Shown: positions 1 through 5,587 of the stretch, piece by piece | Layout: each line of letters begins with the position of its first letter | How positions within the stretch are numbered: the first letter of the stretch is position 1 | Origin: a virus | DNA length: 24,639 nucleotides | Direction: 5' to 3' (one strand) | IMG/VR virus record: IMGVR_UViG_3300032275_000024 | Coordinates: 1 to 24,639 of that record | Position numbers and translations under genes: made by a program | The notes under the pieces: model-generated | Databases searched by the model: none | What the model saw: only the letters and a program-made list of their open reading frames with translations | Told to the model about the DNA's origin: nothing

Positions 1-1
1 C

Positions 2-259
2 GACGAGAAGAGCCTTGCCATGGTCTCCGAAATGGCGGCCGCGGCCGAGGCTCAGGTGTGGGTGGAGCGCGTCGGCAAGGGCGAAGAATGCACCGTCATC
101 ATCGAGGACGGCCAGGTGCAGGCGGCCAGCGCCGAGCCCGTGGCGGTGGCACCGCCCGCGGACGCGGCGAGCATCCCAGACGCCACGAAGGCCGAGCGCG
201 AGGCGAACTTCAAGGCGAAGGCCGGAGCGCAGTACGACGAGCCTGGCTCAAGAGGGTAG
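2..259 (+). CDS. 3' end of an unidentified left-arm protein (5' end outside window)
   Basis: The frame is open from the first bases of the window and ends with TAG at 257-259, so this is the C-terminal part of a longer gene. An internal ATG at 20 could be a start, but the upstream codons (DEKSLA) continue without a stop and no Shine-Dalgarno site is visible in the short lead. The visible segment is Ala/Glu-rich, has one short hydrophobic strand-like stretch (CTVIIEDG), a Pro/Ala linker and a charged tail ending near YDEPGSRG. I do not recognise the family. Position upstream of small early-type genes would fit a recombination or DNA-metabolism gene, but that is only context. Confidence 0.6.
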   Translation, partial: DEKSLAMVSEMAAAAEAQVWVERVGKGEECTVIIEDGQVQAASAEPVAVAPPADAASIPDATKAEREANFKAKAGAQYDEPGSRG

Positions 260-264
260 CAAGT

Positions 265-319
265 TGGGCGCCGGCCGGGTGGGTCCTCCTCCTTTCCCGT
301 GGTTTCCGGTCGGCGCTCA
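265..319 (+). terminator. Stem-loop directly after the first gene's stop codon
   Basis: Bases 265-278 pair with 306-319 to give a 14-bp stem with two G-T wobbles and an unusually long 27-nt loop. It begins 6 nt after the TAG at 257-259. The following TTGATTG is only weakly T-rich, so a classical intrinsic terminator is uncertain. It could be a partial terminator, an mRNA 3'-end protector, or chance in GC-rich DNA. Confidence 0.35.
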
Positions 320-335
320 TTGATTGAGGTTGCTC

Positions 336-461
336 ATGCCAGAGTCGAAAGACTTATCCCCCGTCCGACGCGAAAGGGATCATGGCAGTTGCGCACGTCG
401 GCCGGAAAGCCTCGGTGAACAGGATTGGCGGCTCGGAGAGACGAGCACTTACACGAGGTGA
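336..461 (+). CDS. Possible 41-aa charged micro-protein
   Basis: The ATG at 336 has a GAGG Shine-Dalgarno site 7 nt upstream (TTGAGGTTGCTC), and the frame stays open for 41 codons to TGA at 459-461. The product (starts MPESKDLSPVRRERDHG) is highly charged and has no recognisable domain. Its stop lies inside the ribosome-binding site of the next gene (ATG at 466), the coupled layout used along this arm. It fills an otherwise empty gap. Against it: the ORF is short and in GC-rich DNA, so chance is possible. Confidence 0.35.
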   Translation: MPESKDLSPVRRERDHGSCARRPESLGEQDWRLGETSTYTR

Positions 462-465
462 CAGG

Positions 466-1059
466 ATGAGTTTCGACGAACAAGCAGATAGCGACCTTGA
501 CCTAGCGATCGAGCACGGTCTCAAAATGAACGCTCGCGTAGCCGAGCTGACCGAGCAACTATCCGCGAGCTGGGCCGAGGTCGATCGGCTGCGTAATCTG
601 CTGGGACAGATGGTTGACGTGCTGGTGCTCCGCGGGCACGCCATATCGCACGCGGATTGGGAGGAGGCGACACACCTCTCGGGGCGTAGCGATGCGCGCA
701 TGCCTGACTGGGACCGCGACGCGGCGAAAGAGGCCCGCGCCCTCCGTGCCGAGCGCGACGTCCTGCGAGCCCGCGCCGAGTCGGCAGAGGCGGCGTGCGC
801 GGCGATGCGCTCTGCCCTTGACGTATGTGACAACACGTTGAGCGCGTGCTCGCCAGGAACCGACCTACGGCCAGCATTTTTGGCGATTGAGAAAGCCACG
901 ACGCCAGTCGCTGAGCCGCCATGCCGTGCCTGCGGGCATCGCGCCAAGACCCACCATCAGGACGGCGCCCAACGGCTGGAATGCCGCGAGCGGGGCTGTG
1001 ACTGCACTGACTACGAGGAGCCCGCGACCGAGCCCGACTCGACGGAGGTGAAGCCGTGA
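466..1059 (+). CDS. Coiled-coil protein with C-terminal Cys/His zinc-binding motif
   Basis: 197 residues. ATG 466 is chosen over ATG 382 because GAGGTG lies 7 nt upstream of it and the extra 28 residues would be atypical and basic. Residues about 18-55 and 85-125 have heptad-like leucines and charged residues, suggesting coiled coils. The C-terminus holds C153, C156, H158, H163/H164, C173, C178 and C180 in a CxxCG...H...C....CDC pattern, a small zinc-knuckle arrangement found in uncharacterised phage and actinobacterial proteins. The function is unknown. Its stop overlaps the GTG of the next gene (GTGA), so the two are translationally coupled. Confidence 0.75.
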   Translation: MSFDEQADSDLDLAIEHGLKMNARVAELTEQLSASWAEVDRLRNLLGQMVDVLVLRGHAISHADWEEATHLSGRSDARMPDWDRDAAKEARALRAERDVLRARAESAEAACAAMRSALDVCDNTLSACSPGTDLRPAFLAIEKATTPVAEPPCRACGHRAKTHHQDGAQRLECRERGCDCTDYEEPATEPDSTEVKP

Positions 1060-1060
1060 G
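1041..1060 (+). repeat. Gene-junction repeat, copy 1 (copy 2 at 1325-1344)
   Basis: Two 20-bp segments 284 bp apart differ at one base (T at 1049, C at 1333). Each carries, in order, the last codons of a gene, a GGAGG Shine-Dalgarno site, and an overlapping stop/start written GTGAG. The whole translational-coupling unit therefore appears twice, which fits duplication or recombination at a gene boundary. Confidence 0.6.
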
Positions 1061-1343
1061 GATGACCAAAACGATCGACATGACGATGACTGCGGTGGGC
1101 ATCCGTCTCGGGATGGCCGTGTCGGCAGGGATCATAGGCGAGGCGCGCACCATGAGCCATGTCCAAATCGCTCGCATGATCGAAGAGCTGGCGATGGATG
1201 ACCGAATGATCGGCGCACTCATCGCGCAGGCGCTCGAGGACGGTTCCACCAAGGTCGACCCTGTCGTCTGGGCCGAGAGGATGCGGGCGATGATGGCACG
1301 CACCAATAAGCCGCGGCTGGTTGCGACGGAGGCGAAGCCGTGA
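1056..1343 (+). CDS. Hypothetical 95-aa helical protein
   Basis: The GTG start at 1056 overlaps the previous stop by four bases. GGAGG sits 7 nt upstream, which decides this start over the in-frame ATG at 1062. The protein is methionine-rich and probably alpha-helical. A hydrophobic stretch at residues about 10-27 (TMTAVGIRLGMAVSAGIIG) is marginal for a membrane segment, and a helix-loop-helix region follows (HVQIARMIEELAMDD). No known family is recognised. It ends TEAKP, almost the same as the upstream protein's TEVKP, because the gene-junction DNA is repeated. Confidence 0.65.
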   Translation: MRMTKTIDMTMTAVGIRLGMAVSAGIIGEARTMSHVQIARMIEELAMDDRMIGALIAQALEDGSTKVDPVVWAERMRAMMARTNKPRLVATEAKP

Positions 1344-1519
1344 GCGACAACACCAGGATCGCAGATCGTCACCCGAGCCGAGCCAGGATCGCCCGTAGCG
1401 CCGGCTCGAGCTCGCCTGGACCGGGCGCACGTGGAACCCATGGCAGGGTTGCCACAACAGCGCGCCAGCGCGCGCAGAGAGGACCGGGACAAAATGATCG
1501 AGACCGCGGCAGGAAATGA
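1340..1519 (+). CDS. Possible 59-aa Arg/Ser-rich protein
   Basis: It starts with GTG at 1340, overlapping the previous stop (GTGA), with GGAGG 7 nt upstream in the second copy of the junction repeat. The frame is open to TGA at 1517-1519, overlapping the start region of the next gene (ATG 1494) by 26 bp. The product is Arg-, Ser- and Gly-rich, low in hydrophobic residues and without a domain; the composition could also come from an unselected GC-rich frame. The strong ribosome-binding site is the main support. Confidence 0.35.
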   Translation: MSDNTRIADRHPSRARIARSAGSSSPGPGARGTHGRVATTARQRAQRGPGQNDRDRGRK

Positions 1520-1730
1520 TCGTAAGTGCGCCCGCTGTGGCGCCGACGAGTGGCGGCAGGACGGCTACTGCTCGGTCGAGTGCCGGGATCTGCACGAGGT
1601 CGAGCACATCGCGGACGTGATCGTGACCCCGGGCGCGGGCTATACGATCACAGAGGAGACTGTCGCCATCGCCAGCGCGATCTACTGGTCATGGTGGCGA
1701 GCCAGAGACATGCACGGGGAGGCGCCATGA
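1494..1730 (+). CDS. Small zinc-ribbon-like protein
   Basis: 78 residues from ATG 1494, preceded by GAGAGGA about 10 nt upstream. The N-terminal half has C12-x2-C15 and then C27-x3-C31 (KCARCGADEW...GYCSVECRD), a compact four-cysteine site like the treble-clef or ribbon zinc knuckles of small phage proteins. The C-terminal half has a helix rich in aromatic residues (AIYWSWWRARD). It may be a DNA- or protein-binding adaptor; function is unknown. The stop overlaps the next ATG (ATGA). Confidence 0.65.
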   Translation: MIETAAGNDRKCARCGADEWRQDGYCSVECRDLHEVEHIADVIVTPGAGYTITEETVAIASAIYWSWWRARDMHGEAP

Positions 1731-2014
1731 GCGGCGAAGCGCAGTGGAACAGCGACCAGGCCATCGGCGAGCGGGCGCTCCGAGAAGACGCAGAGCGCTG
1801 TCGTAAGTGTCGTGCTGGTAAGAGCATGACCGAAGACGTGTCGTGGGAGAAGAATGCTCGCGACCGATTCCTGTCCGTCTACGGAGCGACCATCGCCGTC
1901 CAATGGGCGGCCCATGTCCGCGAGGGCCGGGGGCTCGGTGAAAGCTCCATCCGACGCTTCGTCTCCGAGGCGCGTGCTCTGGCCCAGTGGACCGAGGAGG
2001 TACAGCATGTGTGA
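1727..2014 (+). CDS. Hypothetical 95-aa protein
   Basis: ATG 1727 overlaps the previous stop by four bases and has GGGGAGG 4 nt upstream. The sequence has one CxxC pair (RCRKCRAG, about residues 24-27). After it comes an amphipathic helical segment around WEKNARDRFLSVYGATIAVQW and a Ser/Arg-rich helix near the end. No family is recognised. The coupled overlaps on both sides support translation. Confidence 0.6.
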   Translation: MSGEAQWNSDQAIGERALREDAERCRKCRAGKSMTEDVSWEKNARDRFLSVYGATIAVQWAAHVREGRGLGESSIRRFVSEARALAQWTEEVQHV

Positions 2015-2237
2015 GGAAGCATTCGACGAGGTGATCATCCCCTGTGAGGACGGCATGGTCCTGCACGTCACGGGGGGCTACGGGCGCGAGGATGTTTGTC
2101 TCGGCATCGGCAGGCCGACCGAGGATGACCGGAAAGCGGGCTGTGCCGGTATGCCTGCGATGATCGTCCTGCTCGACAGGGAGGCCCGCACGGCGCTCCG
2201 CAAGGCCCTGCGGTCGATGATGCGAGGTGGGCTATGA
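2007..2237 (+). CDS. Hypothetical 76-aa protein
   Basis: ATG 2007 has an AGGAGG site exactly 6 nt upstream and overlaps the previous gene by 8 bp. The protein begins MCEEAFDEVIIPCEDGMVL, with alternating hydrophobic residues suggesting a small beta-sheet, and ends in a basic helix (REARTALRKALRSMMRGG). It has three Cys but no clear metal motif. Function is unknown. The stop overlaps the next gene's ATG. Confidence 0.65.
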   Translation: MCEEAFDEVIIPCEDGMVLHVTGGYGREDVCLGIGRPTEDDRKAGCAGMPAMIVLLDREARTALRKALRSMMRGGL

Positions 2238-2743
2238 AATGCGAAGCCCGCGGGAAAGATGGCACGCTTTCGGATGCTGTTGAGTGCGATGTAGGCACCT
2301 ACGATCTCGACGTTGCTCTGGGCAAAGAGCCCTTGTCGGTTGTGCGCGTATTGATGCTCAACGGGTTTCGATCTCGCATTAGAGCCGACGAGCGAGCGAA
2401 GGTGTTGGCGATGGCGCGGGAGCGCGTAGCACAGATGTGGCGCGTTGCCGATGCGCGTGACGAATGGGTCAGACTACCTGACGTGCTCGCCGTCATCGAC
2501 GACCTGACGAGGGAGGGGGGAGTCAAGGGGGAGATCGAGCCATCTTCCCCCCTCCCCCTGGCCGATGTTCCCCCCTCCCCCCACGGGTCTGTATCCGGTC
2601 TGTATCCGGTCTGTATTCGGTCTGTATCAGCCGAGGGCATGACCTGCCCTGACTGTGACGGGCGCGGCTACCCGGTGGGCAGAAGTGCGGACAAGTGCGG
2701 ATTCTGCGGAGGGACCGGCCATGTGCTCAGAGATCACAAATAG
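2234..2743 (+). CDS. DnaJ-type zinc-knuckle protein with repeat-encoded linker
   Basis: 169 residues, ATG overlapping the previous stop. The N-terminal ~90 residues are probably helical (DERAKVLAMARERVAQMW). The C-terminus has two CxxCxGxG-type knuckles, C138-x2-C141 (CPDCDGRGY) and C155-x2-C158 (CGFCGGTGH), matching the cysteine-rich zinc motif of DnaJ and of many small phage proteins. Between them, residues about 93-132 form a Pro/Ser/Gly-rich linker whose DNA contains a G/C-tract inverted repeat and four 11-bp direct repeats. No J domain is present, so it is not a true DnaJ. A DNA-replication accessory role is possible but unproven. Confidence 0.7.
   Translation: MKCEARGKDGTLSDAVECDVGTYDLDVALGKEPLSVVRVLMLNGFRSRIRADERAKVLAMARERVAQMWRVADARDEWVRLPDVLAVIDDLTREGGVKGEIEPSSPLPLADVPPSPHGSVSGLYPVCIRSVSAEGMTCPDCDGRGYPVGRSADKCGFCGGTGHVLRDHK
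2511..2579 (+). repeat. G-tract / C-tract inverted repeat with two competing 3' arms
   Basis: The purine arm at 2511-2521 (GGGAGGGGGGA) is perfectly complementary to 2546-2556 and again to 2569-2579. A second arm, 2526-2532 (AGGGGGA), pairs with 2553-2559. The array can thus form alternative hairpins in RNA or single-stranded DNA, and the G-rich strand could form a two-layer quadruplex. It lies inside a coding region. Confidence 0.7.
2586..2629 (+). repeat. Four tandem 11-bp repeats (iteron-like)
   Basis: GGTCTGTATCC at 2586-2596 and 2597-2607 is exact. The third copy (2608-2618) has one change and the fourth (2619-2629) differs only at its last base. The 11-bp period matches about one DNA helical turn and is not a multiple of three, so protein periodicity does not explain it. 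It sits directly after the G/C-tract inverted repeat, in the linker-coding part of the zinc-knuckle gene. Confidence 0.85.
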
Positions 2744-3184
2744 GCCCTGTCCGTGGGGCGGGGCAGTTGCGAAGACCACCCCACTCGACGCCGAGCCGGC
2801 CGAGAAGGGGGCCTCGCCGACATCGCAGGATGGCCTGCGGACGGTGGCGGTTCGCCAGTAGCCGACCCCATCGGCGAAGCTCGGCGACGATCTCCGGGGG
2901 ACACCATCACCGGAGGTGGCGCAGGCGCGCCTCGACTCCGGGAGAAGGAATCTGGACGACGCGGTGATGTCTGGCCACCGCCCCCGGACGACGTGCACGC
3001 ATGGGGGACCGTGCCGCCCGACGCTCAACCCGCGCTTTGTCGCTTGGCTGATGGGGTTCCCCCTCGACTGGCTCGACGTCGAGCCAAGCTCAAAGCCCTC
3101 GGGAACGCCGTAGTGCCGGCGTGCGCTGAGATAGCCGGCCGTCGCGTTCTCGAACTCGAGGCGCGCGCCACGGGGGCCGCATGA
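2721..3184 (+). pseudogene. Broken C5-cytosine methyltransferase-like gene (amber codon plus frameshift)
   Basis: ATG 2721 has GGAGGG 7 nt upstream and starts MCSEITNRPCPWGGAV. Reading stops at TAG 2859-2861, exactly where this family has the Trp of its recurring WPTPSA motif (RTVAVRQ*PTPSAKLGDD). The same frame continues through LNPRFVAWLMGFPLDWL, the typical C-terminal block. Near 3075-3090 the homology jumps frame into KLKALGNAVVPACAE, the conserved last methyltransferase motif, which runs to TGA at 3182-3184. One base appears to be missing there. No PCQ catalytic domain is present, so even the repaired form (about 154 aa) would resemble the shortened Dcm-like proteins of phages. As written, translation gives only 46 residues. 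Sequencing error is possible. Confidence 0.7.
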
Positions 3185-3378
3185 CCGCACTCGACTACTT
3201 ATTCCCGCCGCCGAACACGGTCATCGGCCGATGCCGTGCCTGCGGCGTCGAAGTCCACACGTACAACGGCGACTGGAACGACCCAACGCAAGCCGTTGGG
3301 AATGGGGGGCTGTGGTGCAACGAGTGCGAGCGCCGATCCAGGGCCGCTCCAGACCGTGCCACCGCCGAGGACAAATGA
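3181..3378 (+). CDS. Small zinc-ribbon protein
   Basis: 65 residues, with the ATG overlapping the preceding TGA (ATGA). It has two CxxC pairs, C18-C21 (GRCRACGVE) and C46-C49 (LWCNECERR), about 25 residues apart: a classic zinc-ribbon spacing. The tail is basic and polar. Such ribbons often bind nucleic acid or partner proteins; the specific role is unknown. It overlaps the next gene's start by four bases. Confidence 0.65.
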   Translation: MTALDYLFPPPNTVIGRCRACGVEVHTYNGDWNDPTQAVGNGGLWCNECERRSRAAPDRATAEDK

Positions 3379-3698
3379 CAGCCCCGGTCTATGACGTCGT
3401 GCTTCGGCTTCCTTCCGGCGTCGAGCTCGCCCTTTGCTCGCCTGAGACCGCGGCCGGGCACTCGTGGGCCTTCCGGCTCGCATGGACATGGCCCGTTGTC
3501 GAGGAGATGACCAATGCCGTCCGCAACGTCTTCGAGGCCTTCCCCGGCGCCCAAGTCACGACCGCGGCGCGCGCGCTCGCCGAAGCGACCGACCAAGCCA
3601 TCGAGCGCGGCGTCTTCGACGACCCCGCCGGACGGCTGCTCGCCGAACGCCTCGGCATCGACCTGCGATGGCGCACCGGACCGAAGCGAGCCGCCTAG
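3375..3698 (+). CDS. Hypothetical 107-aa protein
   Basis: ATG 3375 overlaps the previous stop and has GAGG 4 nt upstream. The start MTAPVYDVVLRLPSGVELAL suggests a beta-hairpin, followed by a helical half (VVEEMTNAVRNVFEAFPG, ARALAEATDQAIERG) and a basic end (RWRTGPKRAA). No family is recognised. It is the last well-supported plus-strand gene before the convergent junction with the minus-strand lysis genes. Confidence 0.6.
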   Translation: MTAPVYDVVLRLPSGVELALCSPETAAGHSWAFRLAWTWPVVEEMTNAVRNVFEAFPGAQVTTAARALAEATDQAIERGVFDDPAGRLLAERLGIDLRWRTGPKRAA

Positions 3699-3795
3699 GT
3701 GCGGGGCGTGGATTGGCTCGAGCGTCTGCCTACTCGAGCGCGGTCACGCCACGATGCACGTCACCGGCGCGCCGTGTGCCGACGCTATGGTCTGA
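3668..3795 (+). pseudogene. Possible broken small Cys/His protein
   Basis: In the frame ending at TGA 3793-3795, the codons from about 3700 read CGAWIGSSVCLLERGHATMH then VTGAPCADAMV. This resembles the C-L/V-L-x-R/K-G-H-x-x-x-H pattern of many small phage zinc proteins. No start lies just upstream in that frame; the nearest ATG is 3514, buried in the previous gene. The ATG at 3668 (MAHRTEASR) is one frame away and would join smoothly if one base were missing near 3695. Chance similarity cannot be excluded. Confidence 0.3.
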
Positions 3796-4528
3796 CGAGC
3801 AGCAGGGCGGAGCCCGCCGGCCCTTCTGTGCCCCAGCCCGCCGCCACGGATAGCTCCATGGACAGGCCCAGAGCCCGCAGGGGCGGGGCCGCCAGCGCGA
3901 TGGCTGGTGCGAGTCCATGCGCTGACCCCAGGATGGCGACGCCAGCGCCCCAGCGGGCGCCCAGCGCCACAGGAGGGGCAGAGCCGAGCGCCTCCGTTAC
4001 GTCGGCCTGCCACGTCCCACTGACGAGCTGCGCCTTGGGTGCGGGGTCGAGCCGCCACGCCGCAGCGGCGCCGACCAGGACCCGGTTGCCGGCGCGCGTC
4101 TCGAACGTCACCTGGTCGACGCGGATCTCGGCGCGGTCGCCGGGGGCGAGCAGACACGGGGCTTCCTGTTTTGGGGTTACGATTGAGGAGGTGGCGACTG
4201 GACTTGGGGGACGAGGCTCTCCGGTGGCCGTGGCCGACCCCGTCGACGCACTCACTACCGAGACCACGCGGGCGCCGCGCGCCGCCTTCTCTGCGCGCTC
4301 GAGTGCCGCGCGCAACTCGGGGTTCTCCGCCGCGAGTCGGTCGCGATCGGCCTGGAGAGCATCCTTTTGCCGGCGCTCTTCGACGACGAGCCCCTGGGCG
4401 CTGAGTCTGCCCGCCTCGGCCATGCGCGCGAGCTCGGCCTGCGCCTCGGCTCCACGGTTGAGCTTGTACGCCAGCGCTCCAACCGCCGCGAGTCCGGCAA
4501 GCATCGCGATGATGACCGCGCGGGTCAT
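3785..4528 (-). CDS. Rz-like inner-membrane lysis protein (predicted i-spanin-like)
   Basis: 247 residues from the ATG at 4528, which overlaps the holin-like gene's stop (ATGA); longer upstream ORF readings are shadows. Residues 5-22 form one N-terminal membrane anchor. Residues 26-88 are an Ala/Glu/Arg-rich coiled coil, followed by a Pro/Ser linker and a single Cys125. The C-terminal ~60 residues have alternating hydrophobic stretches (GARWGAGVAIL, LSMELSVAAGW), beta-strand-like. Anchor plus periplasmic coiled coil is the layout of phage i-spanins, which help disrupt the outer membrane at lysis. It is longer than lambda Rz (153 aa), and no Rz1-type lipoprotein is seen embedded in or next to it. 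Confidence 0.6.
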   Translation of the reverse strand: MTRAVIIAMLAGLAAVGALAYKLNRGAEAQAELARMAEAGRLSAQGLVVEERRQKDALQADRDRLAAENPELRAALERAEKAARGARVVSVVSASTGSATATGEPRPPSPVATSSIVTPKQEAPCLLAPGDRAEIRVDQVTFETRAGNRVLVGAAAAWRLDPAPKAQLVSGTWQADVTEALGSAPPVALGARWGAGVAILGSAHGLAPAIALAAPPLRALGLSMELSVAAGWGTEGPAGSALLLVRP

Positions 4529-4872
4529 GGCGCGGGCGCCTGCGGCGGCTGGTCGACTCCAGCGGCTACGGGGGGTGCCCGGCGTCCAGTCTGCCGCAGC
4601 ACCTTGTAGGCCTGCCCAACGAACGACCCCAGCAAGCATCCGAGTAGCGCGCGCGCGCCTGCGCCCGCGGGAGCCCCGACCCATGGGATCCACAGCGCCG
4701 CGGTGCAGAGCATGAGCGGCAGCAGGGGTAGGAGGCGGATGACGAGCGGGCGCGCGAACAGTTCCGGGAGCACCCGGCGCGCTGTCGTGATGGCGATTGC
4801 CACCGAGCACACAACCACGATGTTCTCGGTCTTGATGACGATGGCCAGCAGCACGTTGGCGGCAGCTTCCAT
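4525..4872 (-). CDS. Putative holin
   Basis: 115 residues. AGGAG lies 8 nt before the ATG and overlaps the amidase stop codon. There are probable membrane helices at about residues 15-31, 43-64 and 67-86, then a Pro-rich polar tail (VDQPPQAPAP). Small size, three hydrophobic segments and position between an endolysin and an Rz-like gene fit a class I-type holin, which permeabilises the inner membrane at a set time. I do not recognise a specific family. Confidence 0.65.
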   Translation of the reverse strand: MEAAANVLLAIVIKTENIVVVCSVAIAITTARRVLPELFARPLVIRLLPLLPLMLCTAALWIPWVGAPAGAGARALLGCLLGSFVGQAYKVLRQTGRRAPPVAAGVDQPPQAPAP

Positions 4873-4883
4873 TGTGTGGTCTC

Positions 4884-5489
4884 CTACGCCGCCTTGATGG
4901 CGGCATGCAGTTGGTAGCCTCTCGACTCGAGCTCGCGCGCCACGTAGTCGCGGTCGCGGACGCGCCAGTCGGGCGGCAGGATTTCGCGGACGGACGTGAC
5001 GAGCTCGCGCATGTGGATGTGCGGCCCCGGGCAGATCTTGCGCGGGTCGCGGCTCGCATCCGGTAGATCGATGTGACCCGCGAGAGACACGCGCTCGAGG
5101 CGCATCAGGTCAGCGCACACGACGATCAGCGCTCGCTGTTGGCTGTCAGTCAGGGGGCCGTGCTCACCCACCGCGGCGACGGCCAGCGAGTAGGCGTTGT
5201 GGGCTCCTGCGTGAGCTGCCTGGATGTCGAGCGGCAAGGCCTGCTCGATGACCCCGGAGGGCAGCACCAGTATGTGATACGGGAAGAGCCCGCGGGTGTA
5301 CGATGCCATCGGCCCGCGGCAGAACGCGGCGGCCAGCGTGACCACGTCGAGGTCGGCGTCGGGCACGGGGCGTGGATTGTGCGGCTCGATCTGCGACAGG
5401 CTGGTCTTGTGCACGACGACATGACGCAGAGGGCGCGGCAGAGCGCGGCTGTTGGGCGCCTGCACCTCTGCGATGCGGTTGAGGATCAT
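4884..5489 (-). CDS. N-acetylmuramoyl-L-alanine amidase endolysin
   Basis: 201 residues from ATG 5489, which overlaps the stop of the 33-aa gene upstream. It matches the Amidase_2/PGRP (T7 lysozyme-type) fold. The strand VVVHKTS gives zinc ligand H27. The region SYTRGLFPYHILVLPSGVIEQ is the conserved core. The late block AGHIDLPDASRDPRKICPG gives H139, K151 and C153, matching H17, H122, K128 and C130 of T7 lysozyme. It would cleave the amide bond between MurNAc and the stem peptide. There is no signal peptide and no separate wall-binding domain, so export should depend on the holin. Confidence 0.88.
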   Translation of the reverse strand: MILNRIAEVQAPNSRALPRPLRHVVVHKTSLSQIEPHNPRPVPDADLDVVTLAAAFCRGPMASYTRGLFPYHILVLPSGVIEQALPLDIQAAHAGAHNAYSLAVAAVGEHGPLTDSQQRALIVVCADLMRLERVSLAGHIDLPDASRDPRKICPGPHIHMRELVTSVREILPPDWRVRDRDYVARELESRGYQLHAAIKAA

Positions 5490-5587
5490 AGCCGCGGCCC
5501 CCGCGCGTTGAGAACGATGCCGGCGGTGAGCGCGAGCAGCAGCGCCACCCCGACGCCAATCAGATCTCTTGCCTCGAGCGCGGTCAC
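5486..5587 (-). CDS. 33-aa single-membrane-segment micro-protein of the lysis cassette
   Basis: A GTG start at 5587 overlaps the upstream stop (GTGA) and the TGA at 5486 overlaps the amidase ATG (ATGA). GAGGG lies about 6 nt upstream. The product begins MTALEARDLIGVGVALLL and ends VLNARGPRL: a short N-terminal cap, about 17 hydrophobic residues and a positive tail, a typical one-pass peptide with cytoplasmic C-terminus. Double coupling fills the only gap in the cassette and strongly suggests translation. It could be a small pinholin, antiholin or holin partner; the exact role is unknown. Confidence 0.65.
   Translation of the reverse strand: MTALEARDLIGVGVALLLALTAGIVLNARGPRL

Noticed and set aside
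521-1492. Minus-strand 323-codon ORF on the left arm
   Set aside because: It is antisense to coupled plus-strand genes with Shine-Dalgarno sites and zinc motifs; composition is Arg/Ser/Ala noise.
2234-2743. True DnaJ co-chaperone
   Set aside because: Only two zinc knuckles are present; no J domain with HPD motif and no C-terminal substrate domains.
2753-3184. An independent 143-aa gene in this frame
   Set aside because: Only its last ~35 residues show methyltransferase homology; the matching upstream motifs are in another frame, so it is better read as the tail of a broken gene.
3732-3746. 15-bp sequence shared with 5573-5587 as an attachment or regulatory repeat
   Set aside because: CTCGAGCGCGGTCAC occurs within coding DNA at both places with no flanking similarity; likely chance in GC-rich DNA.
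3699-4715. Plus-strand 338-codon ORF starting GTG
   Set aside because: It is antisense to the Rz-like and holin-like genes, whose domains and coupled starts are convincing; its product is Arg/Ala/Ser-rich low complexity.
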